DNA of 64,000 nucleotides from JAFAXD01 sp963760435 (GCA_963760435.1 CAVXDE010000041.1:53010-117009), one strand, 5' to 3'. Counted from the stretch's first letter, positions 37,471 to 50,259 are shown. The notes: generated from the sequence alone by a model not told the origin. Made by a program: numbers and translations.

Positions 37471-38601
37471 CTACTCAATCTCCACGTAGGTGATCTTGCC
37501 CTCGGGATTCTTCTTCCAGACGTAGACCACGTAATCGAGCCGGGTCACGTCGCCCTTCTTGTCGAAGGAGATGTCGCCGATCACGGTCGAGAACTTCATG
37601 CCGGAGTGCATCTTCTCGGCGACCTTCTTGGGGTCGAGCGAGTTCGCCGCTTCCGCCGCCTGCTTGATCACCTGCACGGCGGCGTAGCTGTAGAGCGTAT
37701 AGGCCTGCGGCTCGAAATTCTTGGCGCGGAATTTTGCGACGATGTCCTTCGCCTCCGGCCGCCGGCGCGGATCGGGGCCGTAGGTCATCAGCGTGCCTTC
37801 GGCACCCGGGCCGGCGATCGCCGCGAACTCATCATCGGCGATGCCGTCACCACCCATCAGCGGCGCCTTGATGCCCTGGTCGCGCATCTGCCGCAGGATC
37901 AGGCCGCCGGTGTCATGCAGACCGCCCCAGTAGATCAGGTCGGCGCCGGACGCTTTCACCTTGGAGACGACGGCGGAGAAATCCTTGTCGTCCTTGTTGA
38001 CGCCCTCGTAGAGCACTTCCTTGATCCCGCCCTTGTTGATCACGCCGCGGGTCGCATCCGCCAGGCCCTGCCCGTAGGTGGTCTTGTCGTGGATGATGGC
38101 GATCTTCTTGCCCTGGAAGTTCTTCAGAATGTAGTCGCCGGCGACCGAGCCCTGCTGGTCATCGCGCCCGCAGGTGCGGAAGATGTTCCAAAGGCCGCGA
38201 TCGGTGACCTTGGGATTGGTCGACGCCGGCGTGACCTCCAGCATCCCGTTTTCCTGATAGACGTCGGAGGCCGGGATGGTGACGCCGGAATTGAAGTGCC
38301 CGACCACGAACTTCACGCCGTCGCCGGCGAACTTGTTGGCGACCGAGACGCCTTCCTTCGGGTCGGCGCGGTCATCGCCGGCTTCTGTCGTGAGCTTCTG
38401 GCCAAGGATGCCCCCCGCCGCATTGATGTCGGCCACTGCCTGCTCGACCCCGTTCTTGAGCTGCGCCCCGAACGCGGCGCTGCCGCCGGTCAGCGGGCCG
38501 CCGATGCCGAACTTGACATCAGCCGCGGCAGCTTGCCCCGCGAGTGCCACTCCGGTCGCCAAGGCAAGGCCAAGCGCGATCCCGTTCGCAATGCGTTTCA
38601 T
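37471..38601 (-). CDS. branched-chain amino-acid ABC transporter substrate-binding protein (LivK type)
   Basis: The 376-residue periplasmic binding protein starts MKRIANGIALGLALATGVAL with a signal peptide ending near GQAAAAD. Family marks are VKFGIGGPLTGGSAAFGAQL, AVADINAAGGILGQKL, DDRADPKEGVSVANKFA, VVGHFNSGVTIPASDVY and IAIIHDKTTYGQGLADA. It probably binds branched-chain or other aliphatic amino acids. No permease or ATPase gene is next to it, although a receptor-swapped liv operon lies at 53-58 kb and could use it. Confidence 0.93.
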   Translation of the reverse strand: MKRIANGIALGLALATGVALAGQAAAADVKFGIGGPLTGGSAAFGAQLKNGVEQAVADINAAGGILGQKLTTEAGDDRADPKEGVSVANKFAGDGVKFVVGHFNSGVTIPASDVYQENGMLEVTPASTNPKVTDRGLWNIFRTCGRDDQQGSVAGDYILKNFQGKKIAIIHDKTTYGQGLADATRGVINKGGIKEVLYEGVNKDDKDFSAVVSKVKASGADLIYWGGLHDTGGLILRQMRDQGIKAPLMGGDGIADDEFAAIAGPGAEGTLMTYGPDPRRRPEAKDIVAKFRAKNFEPQAYTLYSYAAVQVIKQAAEAANSLDPKKVAEKMHSGMKFSTVIGDISFDKKGDVTRLDYVVYVWKKNPEGKITYVEIE

Positions 38602-38688
38602 GTCCCTATCCCTTCTGGTCGCTTATGCGTGAGTTTAGGCAATTCAAGCGCCATTCGGCGCCAAAGTCACTTATCTTCCCTGCAATAT

Positions 38689-39012
38689 TCACGCCCCATC
38701 GCGCGCAAACCCATACTGGCGCGCCATCTGGCGGGCGCGGGTCACCCGGAACCCGGCAAAGCCGAAGATCAGCGCGACCGCGGTATCGATTGCGTAATAG
38801 TGCGGCGAGATCAGGGTCGCGCCGAACAGCGAGAAGTGGATGAAGCGCACGCCCGCGCCGATCAGCAGGCAGTAGATGACAACCATCCACCAGCGGCTCC
38901 AGACGGTTGCGACCGCACGGCCGGCCATCCAGGCAGCGCCGCCGCCGAGCACCACGGTGACGATCAGGAACACCCAGATCGTCTGCTCTTCATAAAGAAA
39001 GTCGCGCAGCAT
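38689..39012 (-). CDS. small membrane protein, DUF6867-like
   Basis: The 107-residue protein has three likely membrane helices (IWVFLIVTVVLGGGAAWMAG, WWMVVIYCLLIGAGVRFIHF, AIDTAVALIFGFAGFRV) and a short basic tail (RARQMARQYGFARDG). It matches what I recall of DUF6867, a rhizobial family often found beside liv transport genes, which fits its place upstream of livK on the same strand. Its function is unknown. Confidence 0.68.
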   Translation of the reverse strand: MLRDFLYEEQTIWVFLIVTVVLGGGAAWMAGRAVATVWSRWWMVVIYCLLIGAGVRFIHFSLFGATLISPHYYAIDTAVALIFGFAGFRVTRARQMARQYGFARDGA

Positions 39013-39017
39013 TAGGG

Positions 39018-40223
39018 TTACGGTGCCTCAGCAAACAGATCTGCCAAGCGGTCGAGCACGCCGCCCGCGTCGGTCTCGATCTCGTGCGCCGCGACTTCCA
39101 CCACCCGGTAGTCGCGCTCGGCGAGCCACGCGAGCTTAGCCTTCCGGGAACGCGAACTCTCGGCGCTCTCCTCGGCGGGCAGGATATCGATCACCGCGCG
39201 CAACGGGAACGACACGATGTCGGCGATGTGCGGTCCGATCGGGACCTGGCGCTTGAAGCCGAGGCTCGCAAACCGCCGGTCGTGGGTCATCGCTTCCCAC
39301 AGCGCCCGCTCGGCCTCGGTCGGATTGCGGCGCAGCAGCCGCGCCAGCCCGCGCACCGGCCCGCGCTCGGAGGGCACGCGCCCGGCGCCGTGCTCGGCGA
39401 TGATCGCGCGCAGCTTGCCGGCCTCGGCCGCGTCGAGAATGCCGCCGCGCGCCGGGCCTTTGCGGCCTTCGGCAATCGACATGATCACGCCATGCAGGGT
39501 CTGGATGTCCTGCTGGGTCGGCTGCATGCGGGTGAAGATGTTGCGCAGGTTGATCAGCATGGTCTCGCGCTTCTCGGCCGGCCGGAAGAACTCGACCCGC
39601 TCCAGCTCCTGCTCCACGTTGGCGAAGAACGCGGCGAGCTGCTCCTTCGGCGCGGCGCCGGACTTGATCAGCATATTGAAGGGAAGGGCGCCCTCGGCGC
39701 CGAGCTTGAACCACTCGTAGCTCATGATCGCTACCGCCTGCGCGAGGTTGAGCGAGGCGAAGGCCGGGTTGACCGGAAAGGTGACGATGCGGTCCGCCGC
39801 CGCGATCTCCTCGTTCATGAGGCCGATACGCTCGCGCCCGAACACGATCGCTGCGGTCTCGCCCGCCGCGATGCGGGGCTTGAGCTCGCGCGCTGCTCCT
39901 TCCGGCGACACGACCGGCTTGGCTTGATCATGCGCGCGCGCCGTGGTCGCCAGCACGAAGGTGCAGTCGGCGATCGCGGCGTCAAAGCTGTCGTAGAGCT
40001 GAGCCGCCTCGAGGACGCGATCAGCGCCCGCCGCCATCATGCTGGCCTTCGGATTCGGCCAGGCTTGGCGCGGCGCCACGAGCCGCAATTGCGACAGCCC
40101 GAAATTCGCCATCACCCGCGCGGCCGCGCCGATGTTCTCGCCGAGCTGCGGCTCGACCAGCACCACGATCGGCCCCGCCACCTCGATCCAGTTTCGTGTC
40201 TTATCGGTTCCAGCACCCGGCAT
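39018..40223 (-). CDS. TrmJ-family tRNA 2'-O-methyltransferase fused to a DUF559 domain
   Basis: Residues 1-250 form a SPOUT methyltransferase: VVLVEPQLGENIGAAARVMA, LRLVAPRQAWPNPKA, ETAAIVFGRERIGLMNEE and PAFASLNLAQAVAIMSYEW (the knot). TrmJ methylates nucleotide 32 of tRNA. From about residue 285 a DUF559 (Vsr-like PD-(D/E)xK) domain follows: LLRRNPTEAERALWEAM, FKRQVPIGPHIADIVSF and a final RDYRVVEVAAHEIETD. The usual nuclease element (I-x-E-V-D-G-x-x-H) reads VIDILPAEES, so the domain is probably inactive. ATG 40223 is chosen because the longer frame runs into a palindromic repeat. Confidence 0.85.
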   Translation of the reverse strand: MPGAGTDKTRNWIEVAGPIVVLVEPQLGENIGAAARVMANFGLSQLRLVAPRQAWPNPKASMMAAGADRVLEAAQLYDSFDAAIADCTFVLATTARAHDQAKPVVSPEGAARELKPRIAAGETAAIVFGRERIGLMNEEIAAADRIVTFPVNPAFASLNLAQAVAIMSYEWFKLGAEGALPFNMLIKSGAAPKEQLAAFFANVEQELERVEFFRPAEKRETMLINLRNIFTRMQPTQQDIQTLHGVIMSIAEGRKGPARGGILDAAEAGKLRAIIAEHGAGRVPSERGPVRGLARLLRRNPTEAERALWEAMTHDRRFASLGFKRQVPIGPHIADIVSFPLRAVIDILPAEESAESSRSRKAKLAWLAERDYRVVEVAAHEIETDAGGVLDRLADLFAEAP

Positions 40224-40272
40224 GGCCTCCTTATGCACGGTGAGTTGCGTGAGGTCACGCGCGGCCGGTTTC

Positions 40273-40299
40273 TTACCCTCCCCACGAGGGGGAGGGTAA
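40273..40299. repeat. palindromic intergenic element, single unit
   Basis: TTACCCTCCCCACGAGGGGG followed by AGGGTAA forms a near-perfect hairpin. The same core occurs as paired units at 44431-44569 and 48512-48666, so it belongs to a dispersed repeat family in this genome. Here it lies between trmJ and the next gene. Confidence 0.8.
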
Positions 40300-40366
40300 A
40301 ACCACCACGTTTTCGACACGAACCGCCGCCAAGCGAAAGCCCGTTTCCAGGGGGAAGGACAAGAGT

Positions 40367-41182
40367 TTGCCTGACGCTCGCGCGCTCATCGACGCCCGCC
40401 GCCTCGTGCTCGGCGCCGCGGTCGGCATGACCGTCGCGCAGGTGCGCATTTTCATCGAATCGCTACGCCGCTCGGGCTATGGCGGCCCCGTCGTCATGCT
40501 GGTTGGCCCGTTCGACCGTACGCTCGCGGCCTATCTGCGCGCCAATGGCGTGACCCCGCGGCCGGTCTGGTACGTGCGTCGCCTGCACGGGCCCATCCAT
40601 GCCTACCGGTATGAGCTGTTCGCCCGCTGTCTGCGCGAGCAGGCGGCCGGGTTCGATGAGGTGCTGATCAGCGACGTGCGCGACGTCGCGTTCCAGGCGC
40701 ATCCGTTCGCCGCCATGCTGAGCCAGGATTGCCATTTCTGTCTCGAGGGGGCAGCCAAGACCATCGGCAACGAGCCGACCAACATGCTTTACATGCGCCT
40801 GTTTCTTTCGCCTGCCCAGGTCGAGGCGCTGGCGCCGCATCGCATCAGCTGCTGCGGCGTGCTGCTCGGCGGCAGGCCGGCCGTCTCCGCCTATCTGGAG
40901 CGCATGACGGCCTATCTCGCCGCCGTGCCGCTGAAGGTCCGCCGCAAGATCGGTGCCGACACCGCGTTCCACAACTTGATGGCCCACATTACTCATGAGG
41001 TGCCGGGGACCATCGTCGAGAACAATGTGGTCGTCGCCACCATGGGGATCGAACCGGCCTCGGCCTATCTTGCGGGTCCCGACGGCCGCATCTGCACCCG
41101 CGGTGGGCACCTGCCGGCGATCCTGCACCAATACGACCGCATCCCGGAGATCCGCGCCGCGGTTGAAGCGCGCTTCCCATAG
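40367..41182 (+). CDS. putative glycosyltransferase-like protein
   Basis: This 271-residue protein has no family I can name with certainty. AAVGMTVAQVRIFIESLRRS at the start, and EVLISDVRDVAFQAHPFAAM with a DxRDVxFQxxP element, resemble GT-A type glycosyltransferases that use a DxD-like motif for a nucleotide sugar. RISCCGVLLGGRPAVSAYLE and GADTAFHNLMAHI also fit. The start is a TTG preceded by GGGGAAGG; an ATG at 40427 is the alternative. No signal peptide or membrane helix is seen. Confidence 0.6.
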   Translation: MPDARALIDARRLVLGAAVGMTVAQVRIFIESLRRSGYGGPVVMLVGPFDRTLAAYLRANGVTPRPVWYVRRLHGPIHAYRYELFARCLREQAAGFDEVLISDVRDVAFQAHPFAAMLSQDCHFCLEGAAKTIGNEPTNMLYMRLFLSPAQVEALAPHRISCCGVLLGGRPAVSAYLERMTAYLAAVPLKVRRKIGADTAFHNLMAHITHEVPGTIVENNVVVATMGIEPASAYLAGPDGRICTRGGHLPAILHQYDRIPEIRAAVEARFP

Positions 41183-41284
41183 CCGTTAGCCCGCTTTCAC
41201 CGCCCACGGCCCGATGCTATAGCGACGCCCGCCGGCCAAGTTCCCCACCCCTCCTGTCCAGTCACGTCTCTGAAAGGTTCCTGC

Positions 41285-42498
41285 ATGGCTAAGATCAAGG
41301 TTGCCAATCCGGTGGTCGAACTCGACGGCGACGAGATGACCCGGATCATCTGGCAGTACATCAAGGACAAGCTGATCCATCCGTATCTCGATATCGATCT
41401 TCTTTATTACGATCTCGGCATGGAGAAGCGCGACGAGACCAACGACCAGATCACCATCGACGCCGCCAACAAGATCAGGGAAGTGGGCGTCGGCGTGAAG
41501 TGCGCGACCATCACGCCGGACGAGGCGCGGGTGAAGGAGTTCGGCCTCAAAGAGATGTACCGTTCGCCCAACGGCACCATCCGCAACATCCTGGGCGGCG
41601 TCATCTTCCGCGAGCCGATCATCTGCAAGAACGTGCCGCGCCTGGTGCCGGGCTGGACGCAGCCGATCATCATCGGCCGCCACGCTTATGGCGACCAGTA
41701 CCGCGCGACCGACTTCAAAGTGCCGGGCAAGGGTAAGCTCACCCTGAGCTTCGTCGGTGAGGACGGCACCAAGATCGAGCGGGAGGTGTTCCAGTTCCCC
41801 GGCGCTGGCGTCGCCATGGCGATGTACAACCTCGATGACTCGATCCGCGACTTCGCGCGTGCCTCGCTCAACTATGGTCTCAACCGCGGCTATCCGGTCT
41901 ATCTCTCCACCAAGAACACGATCGTCAAAGTCTATGACGGCCGCTTCAAGGATATCTTCCAGGAGATCTACGAGAAGGAGTTCAAGGCCGCGTTCGAGAA
42001 GAAGAAGATCTTCTACGAGCACCGGCTGATCGACGACATGGTCGCGGCCGCGCTGAAGTGGTCGGGCGGCTATGTGTGGGCGTGCAAGAACTACGACGGC
42101 GACGTGCAGTCTGACACGGTCGCGCAAGGCTATGGCTCGCTCGGCTTGATGACCTCGGTGCTGATGACGCCGGACGGCAAGGTGGTCGAGGCCGAGGCCG
42201 CGCACGGCACGGTGACGCGCCACTTCCGCCAGCATCAGAAGGGCGAGCAGACCTCGACCAACTCGGTCGCCTCGATCTATGCCTGGACGCGCGGGCTCGC
42301 GCATCGCGCCAAGCTCGACAACAACGACGCGCTGGCGCGCTTTGCCTCGACCCTCGAGAAGGTCACGGTCGGCACGGTCGAGTTCGGCGACATGACCAAG
42401 GACCTGGCGATCCTGGTCGGCGCCGATCAGAAGTGGCTCTCCACGACCAGTTCCTCGACAAGGTGTCGGAGAACCTGACCAAGGCCATGGCGGCGTAG
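41285..42498 (+). CDS. icd: NADP-dependent isocitrate dehydrogenase, frame broken near 42447
   Basis: Icd converts isocitrate to 2-oxoglutarate in the TCA cycle. The protein starts MAKIKVANPVVELDGDEMTR and shows IRNILGGVIFREPIICKNVP, WTQPIIIGRHAYGDQYRATD, YDGRFKDIFQEIYEKEF, LIDDMVAAALKWSGGYVWAC and EAAHGTVTRHFRQH. The frame closes after WLSTTSSS. Adding one C at about 42447 gives WLSTTQFLDKVSENLTKAMA to the stop at 42498 and exactly 404 residues, the normal length. A missing base in a C run is therefore the likely cause. Confidence 0.96.
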
Positions 42499-42524
42499 GG
42501 CGTCGGGCGCGTCAACCAACAACA

Positions 42525-42651
42525 GCCCTCGTCCTCGGCCGGGCCAATGGGCCCAGGCGTCTCGAAGGACGGCAGCAGGCGAGGCCTTCCCCGTGGCCAT
42601 CCTTCGAGACGCATGTGCGCTCGCGCGCACATGCTCCTCAGGATGAGGGCC
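42525..42651. repeat. palindromic intergenic repeat downstream of icd
   Basis: Outer arms CCCTCGTCCTC and CTCAGGATGAGGG and inner arms GCGTCTCGAAGGA (42557-42569) and TCCTTCGAGACGC pair across the element, with a further hairpin of GTGCGC and GCGCAC. The CTTCGAGACGC...CTCCTCAGGATGAGG pattern is a common mobile repeat in Bradyrhizobium and Rhodopseudomonas. The last codons of the convergent antiporter gene run into it. Confidence 0.8.
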
Positions 42652-44422
42652 GGGGAAATCTATAACAACAACTCACAGCCGCCGGCGTATCCACCAGCGG
42701 CTCGTCCATCACGCCGGCTTCCGCCTCGCGGGTCAGCTTGACCCGGCGGACGATCGCCTCCTCCGGGAGCCCCAGCGCCACGAGCACGCGGCCGCCGAGC
42801 ATGAGGCTCGCTTCCACGGTTTCGGGAACCGCCGTGGTGACGCCAAGCTTCATCAGCCGTTGCGCATGCGCGGCGTCATGGGCGCGCGCCAGCACCAGCG
42901 CGTCGGGGCGATAGCGCAAAATCGCTTGCACCATCCGTTCGGCCTCGTCGGCGGCGTTGACCGTCACCAGGAACGCGCAGGCATGCTTGGCGCCGGCGCG
43001 GTGCAGGAGCTGAGGCCGGCTGATGTCGCCGAAGAACACCCGGGCATTGGTCTTGTGGTGCTCGCGCACGGCGTCGACATCGGTGTCGAACGCCACGTAG
43101 GGCACGTGCTCGTCCTCGAGCATCTTCGCGATCACCTGGCCGACCCGGCCAAAGCCGCTGATGATCACATGGTTGGTGAGATTTGCCGGTTTGATCGGGC
43201 TTGGTCCGCCGTGTCCGTCGCCGCCAAGCCGCGCGCCCAGCTGCCGCGCCAAAATGCCGAGCAGCGGTGTCGCCACCATCGACAGCACCACGACGCCGAT
43301 GGCGACCTGCGCGATCTCTTCCGTCAGCGCTCCGACCGTGCGCGCCAGATTGATGGTGACGAGGGCGAACTCGCCGGCCTGCACTAGCAGCAGCGCGAGC
43401 TCGGCCGCGATCGGCTTGGCCACGCCAAAGATGCGGCTCGCGAGATAGAACCCGACCGCCTTGATGATCAGCAGCCCCACAAGTCCGGCGATGATCAGGT
43501 GCGCGTGTGCCAGCAGAACCAGCGGATCGAGCAGCATGCCGACGGTCATGAAGAACAGGCCGAGCAGCAGTCCCTTGAACGGCTCGAGGTCGATCTCGAT
43601 CTGATGCTTGTATTCGCTTTCGCTCAGCAGAAGCCCGGCCAGGAACGCCCCGAAGGCGGTGGAGAGGCCAGCGATGCCGGCCGCGCCGGCGGCGCCGACG
43701 ATCAGCAGCAGCGTGATCGCCATGATCAGGTCGCGACTGCCGGTCTTCACCACGAGGTGCAGCAGCGGGCGCAGCACGAATTGGCCAATGAGCAAGATGC
43801 CGATGATTGCGGCCACGCCTTGCGCCAGGGTGATGCTGAGCGTTGCCCAGGTGAAGCCGCCGGCATGGTCCATCCCGGTGACGAACAGGGTGGGGATGAC
43901 CATCAGGTCCTGAAACAGCAGCACGGCGAGGGCGACGTGCCCGAGCGGCGTTGCGGCGCGGCCCTGCTCGACCAGGATCTGCATCACGATCGCCGTCGAG
44001 GATTGAGCGAGAGAGAGCCCGAGGATGATCGATCCCATCCGCGGCAGACCCAGTTGGTGCAGTAGCGCCGCGATGACTGCCGTGCAGACGGCGACCTGCA
44101 GGGCACCGGCGCCGAACACGTAGCGCCGCAATTCCCACAGCCGGCCGACCGAGACCTCGAGCCCGATCAGGAACAGAAGAAACACCACGCCCCAGTCGGC
44201 GAACGGTGTGACGTTCTCGGGATCTTCGATGGTGACCCAGACGATCCAGTGCCAGGTGTATTGCAGCCGGCCAAGCCCGTAGGGGCCGATGATCACGCCG
44301 ACCAGCAGGAAGCCGAGCACCGAGCCAAGCCGGGCGCGATGCAGGAACGGCACCACGATCCCGGCCGCCACCAGGAACACCAGCACGTCATCGAGCCAAT
44401 CGGCGTTCTGCAGCGAGCTCAT
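42638..44422 (-). CDS. KefB/YbaL-type monovalent cation:proton antiporter with TrkA-N domain
   Basis: From ATG 44422 the protein has 594 residues. The first ~390 make a CPA2 antiporter with 12 or so helices (LGFLLVGVIIGPYGLG, GVVFLLFLIGLEVSVGRLWE, LGLSLAQSSTAIVMQIL, LAVLLFQDLMVIP, SESEYKHQIEIDLEPFKGLL). A TrkA-N domain follows (HVIISGFGRVGQVIAKMLED, with GFGRVG), sensing NAD(H) or similar. It should exchange K+ or Na+ for H+ across the inner membrane. The last ~10 residues (CCYRFPRPSS) come from the neighbouring palindromic repeat, so the natural C-terminus may have been altered. Confidence 0.92.
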   Translation of the reverse strand: MSSLQNADWLDDVLVFLVAAGIVVPFLHRARLGSVLGFLLVGVIIGPYGLGRLQYTWHWIVWVTIEDPENVTPFADWGVVFLLFLIGLEVSVGRLWELRRYVFGAGALQVAVCTAVIAALLHQLGLPRMGSIILGLSLAQSSTAIVMQILVEQGRAATPLGHVALAVLLFQDLMVIPTLFVTGMDHAGGFTWATLSITLAQGVAAIIGILLIGQFVLRPLLHLVVKTGSRDLIMAITLLLIVGAAGAAGIAGLSTAFGAFLAGLLLSESEYKHQIEIDLEPFKGLLLGLFFMTVGMLLDPLVLLAHAHLIIAGLVGLLIIKAVGFYLASRIFGVAKPIAAELALLLVQAGEFALVTINLARTVGALTEEIAQVAIGVVVLSMVATPLLGILARQLGARLGGDGHGGPSPIKPANLTNHVIISGFGRVGQVIAKMLEDEHVPYVAFDTDVDAVREHHKTNARVFFGDISRPQLLHRAGAKHACAFLVTVNAADEAERMVQAILRYRPDALVLARAHDAAHAQRLMKLGVTTAVPETVEASLMLGGRVLVALGLPEEAIVRRVKLTREAEAGVMDEPLVDTPAAVSCCYRFPRPSS

Positions 44423-44430
44423 GTGTCTCT

Positions 44431-44566
44431 TACCCTCCCCCTTGTGGGGAGGGTCGGCGCGCTCTTGCGCGCCGGGGTGGGGGTAGCAGTGTGATGCGAG
44501 GCGTGTGCCACAAACTCTGACCCCCACCCCGGCGCTTCGCGCCGACCCTCCCCACAAGGGGGAGGG

Positions 44567-44569
<3 letters not shown>
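44431..44569. repeat. paired palindromic repeat between alaS and the antiporter gene
   Basis: Two inverted copies of one unit face each other. The left copy (44431-44487) runs from ACCCTCCCCCTTGTGGGGAG to CGGGGTGGGGGTAGCAG, and the right copy (44516-44569) runs back from TGACCCCCACCCCGGCG to CACAAGGGGGAGGGTTAA. Each arm itself forms a hairpin. It overlaps the alaS stop codon region and is the same family as at 40273 and 48512. Confidence 0.85.
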
Positions 44570-47233
<2,664 letters not shown>

Positions 47234-47587
47234 CGAGAGCCAGATCCCTTCGCCGTGGCGCTTGTCCCGGAAAAGTGGCTACCGGTTTTCCGAAAAGGAC
47301 ACGCGCAAAAACAAAACCTGTAGGGTGGGCATCGCGCTTGCGCCGACCTCACACCCCACGTGAACATTGCGCGCGATGCCCACGCTGTCATCGTATGGCG
47401 CAGCACGCATGCGTTTGATCGCAGGCGCCATGCAAGCGCGATGCCCACGCTATGAAGGCCCGCTTTTAACGACGCGGTCCGGCAGTGTCCAGGAACGGCC
47501 CGGCGTTGTGCGCGACGCGCGGTCCATATAGGAACTACGCCACGATCCCGCCCGTTTCCGTTTCCAGCCCAAGAGAGTGTTGCGCCC
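47234..47587. repeat. intergenic region with two further repeat types between alaS and metF
   Basis: At about 47268-47302, CGGAAAAGTGG...CCGGTTTTCCG is an inverted repeat often seen in rhizobial intergenic DNA. GTGGGCATCGCGCTTG (47325-47340) returns inverted at 47433-47448 (CAAGCGCGATGCCCAC), with a partial copy at 47371-47383. The alaS and metF promoters must lie in the same 354 bases. Confidence 0.7.
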
Positions 47588-48508
47588 ATGACCGATGCGT
47601 CGTCACCGAGCCTAGAACAGCGCCTTGCCTCGGGGCGCTTCGTCTTGACCGCCGAGGTGGTGCCGCCGATCTCGTGCTCCGCGGCCGACCTGCTTGCCAA
47701 GGCGGTGCCGCTCAAGGGCATCGCCGATGCCGTCAACGTCACCGACGGGGCAGGCGCGCGCGCGCACATGAGCGCGGTCGCGGCCGCGGCGATCCTCAAG
47801 CAGGCCGGGATCGAGCCGATCCTGCAGCTAACCTGCCGCGATCGGAACCGCATCGGCTTGCAGGGCGATCTGATGGGCGCGGCGGCGCTGGGGATCCGCA
47901 ACCTGCTGATCCTGACTGGCGACAAGCCGGAGGTTGGCGATCAGCCCGAGGCCAAGGGCGTGTTCGATCTCGACTCCAAGGCCTTGTCGCAAACCGCGCA
48001 TATGATCGGGCAGGGGCAGCTGCCGACCGGCACCAAGATTGCCAATGCGGTCCCGTTCTTCATTGCCGCCGCCGACATGCCGATCGATCCGAAGCCCGAC
48101 TGGCAGCCGGCCGGGCTTAAGGGCAAGGTTGCGGCAGGTGCGCGCTTTGCCCAGACCCAGTTCTGCATGGATGCCGGCGTGCTGCGCCGCTACATGGCGC
48201 GCCTCGCCGAGGCCGGCGTGGTGCCGGGGCTCGCGATGCTGATCGGCGTCAACCCGCTGCGCTCGGCCAAGTCCGCCACCTGGATGAAGAACCACCTGTT
48301 CGGCACCATCATCCCGGATGCGATGATCGCGCGGCTCGAGGGCGCGACCGATCAGGCCGCCGAGGGCCGGCGCATCTGCATCGAGTATATCGAGGAGATT
48401 TCCGAGATCCCCGGCGTCGCCGGCGTGCACGTGATGGCGCCTGGCAATGACGCCGCGGTGCCGGAGGTGATCTCCGAGGCGCGTAAACGCGTAAAGCGCG
48501 CGGGGTAG
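47588..48508 (+). CDS. metF: methylenetetrahydrofolate reductase family protein
   Basis: The 306-residue FAD-dependent TIM barrel belongs to the MTHFR family, which makes 5-methyl-THF for methionine synthesis. Visible marks are FVLTAEVVPPISCSAADLLA, ADAVNVTDGAGARAHMSAVA, QLTCRDRNRIGLQGDLMGA, LLILTGDKP and ARFAQTQFCMDAGVLRRYM. It differs somewhat from E. coli MetF and is of the type sometimes annotated only as MTHFR-like, so the exact reaction is a family-based inference. GAGAG precedes the ATG. Confidence 0.87.
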   Translation: MTDASSPSLEQRLASGRFVLTAEVVPPISCSAADLLAKAVPLKGIADAVNVTDGAGARAHMSAVAAAAILKQAGIEPILQLTCRDRNRIGLQGDLMGAAALGIRNLLILTGDKPEVGDQPEAKGVFDLDSKALSQTAHMIGQGQLPTGTKIANAVPFFIAAADMPIDPKPDWQPAGLKGKVAAGARFAQTQFCMDAGVLRRYMARLAEAGVVPGLAMLIGVNPLRSAKSATWMKNHLFGTIIPDAMIARLEGATDQAAEGRRICIEYIEEISEIPGVAGVHVMAPGNDAAVPEVISEARKRVKRAG

Positions 48509-48511
48509 TTT

Positions 48512-48666
48512 TTACCCTCCCCCTTGTGGGGAGGGTCGCGAGCGAAGCGAGCGGGGTGGGGGTAGCAGTTTGGCGGCCAGCGACTCGATTCACACTGCTA
48601 ACCCCACCCCGCCACCTTCGCGCGTTGCGCTACGGTGGCCGACCCTCCCCACAAGGGGGAGGGTAA
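48512..48666. repeat. paired palindromic repeat between metF and recA
   Basis: TTACCCTCCCCCTTGTGGGG opens the element, and CCCCACAAGGGGGAGGGTAA closes it in inverted orientation. Inner parts CGGGGTGGGGGTAGCAG and CTAACCCCACCCCG pair as well. It sits between two convergent genes, where its hairpins may also end transcription. Same family as 44431-44569. Confidence 0.85.
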
Positions 48667-48690
48667 GCGGCCGCGCCGCTTAAGCCTATC

Positions 48691-49776
<1,086 letters not shown>

Positions 49777-49869
49777 CTGTTGCTCCTATCGGGTCGGGAT
49801 TCGCAAGCGCGATTGCGGGTCGGGGGGCGATTCCGGTGTTAGAGGAGAAATGTACATGATTTGTTCTAT

Positions 49870-49884
49870 GTTCGCAATATGTTC
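49870..49884 (-). promoter_or_regulatory. LexA (SOS) box of recA
   Basis: GTTCGCAATATGTTC is an exact match to the alphaproteobacterial LexA site GTTC-N7-GTTC. An additional GTTC half-site is at 49863-49866. It is 94 bp upstream of the recA start, as expected for DNA-damage control of recA. Confidence 0.9.
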
Positions 49885-50082
49885 TTTCACGGGGTACGGG
49901 TGCTGGCCGAACCGGCCAACACCCGGGGTACCGGTAGTGTCCTAATTCGGACGGCGAGGTCGAATTGGCCTTTGGTTCCCATGGTAGATAGCCGTTCGTT
50001 GACCGTCATGCCTTCTAGACCGCCGTAATCAACAGGCTCAGGAAATAGGGGCATTACATAGACGCCTCAGTTGGCGGCCGCC
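49885..50082. other. intergenic start of the accessory zone
   Basis: No convincing gene. It contains the first of three GTCCTAATT copies (49939), which here forms a small palindrome GTCCTAATTCGGAC. The other copies are at 50720 and 50941. Confidence 0.4.
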
Positions 50083-50259
50083 ATGGACGCCTCAATCGCT
50101 GCCCATTTGACAAAGGCACGCGCCGATCTGGCTGATTACAGGGCGCGGGTTACGTCGAGCATGCAGGATAGCCAGCATGCTCCAAACTCAGAAGACTATT
50201 ATGGAAACCCGCGAATTGCTCTTTTGGTTAAACTGTTTGCCGATTTGTTGACCGACTGA
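50083..50259 (+). CDS. small hypothetical protein
   Basis: From ATG 50083 a 58-residue protein could be made: MDASIAAHLTKARADLADYR, a Ser/Gln-rich linker, then NPRIALLVKLFADLLTD. Two short helices are likely. No good ribosome binding site or known family is seen. It belongs to a run of small ORFs between recA and the liv operon, so it may be a gene remnant. Confidence 0.35.
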   Translation: MDASIAAHLTKARADLADYRARVTSSMQDSQHAPNSEDYYGNPRIALLVKLFADLLTD

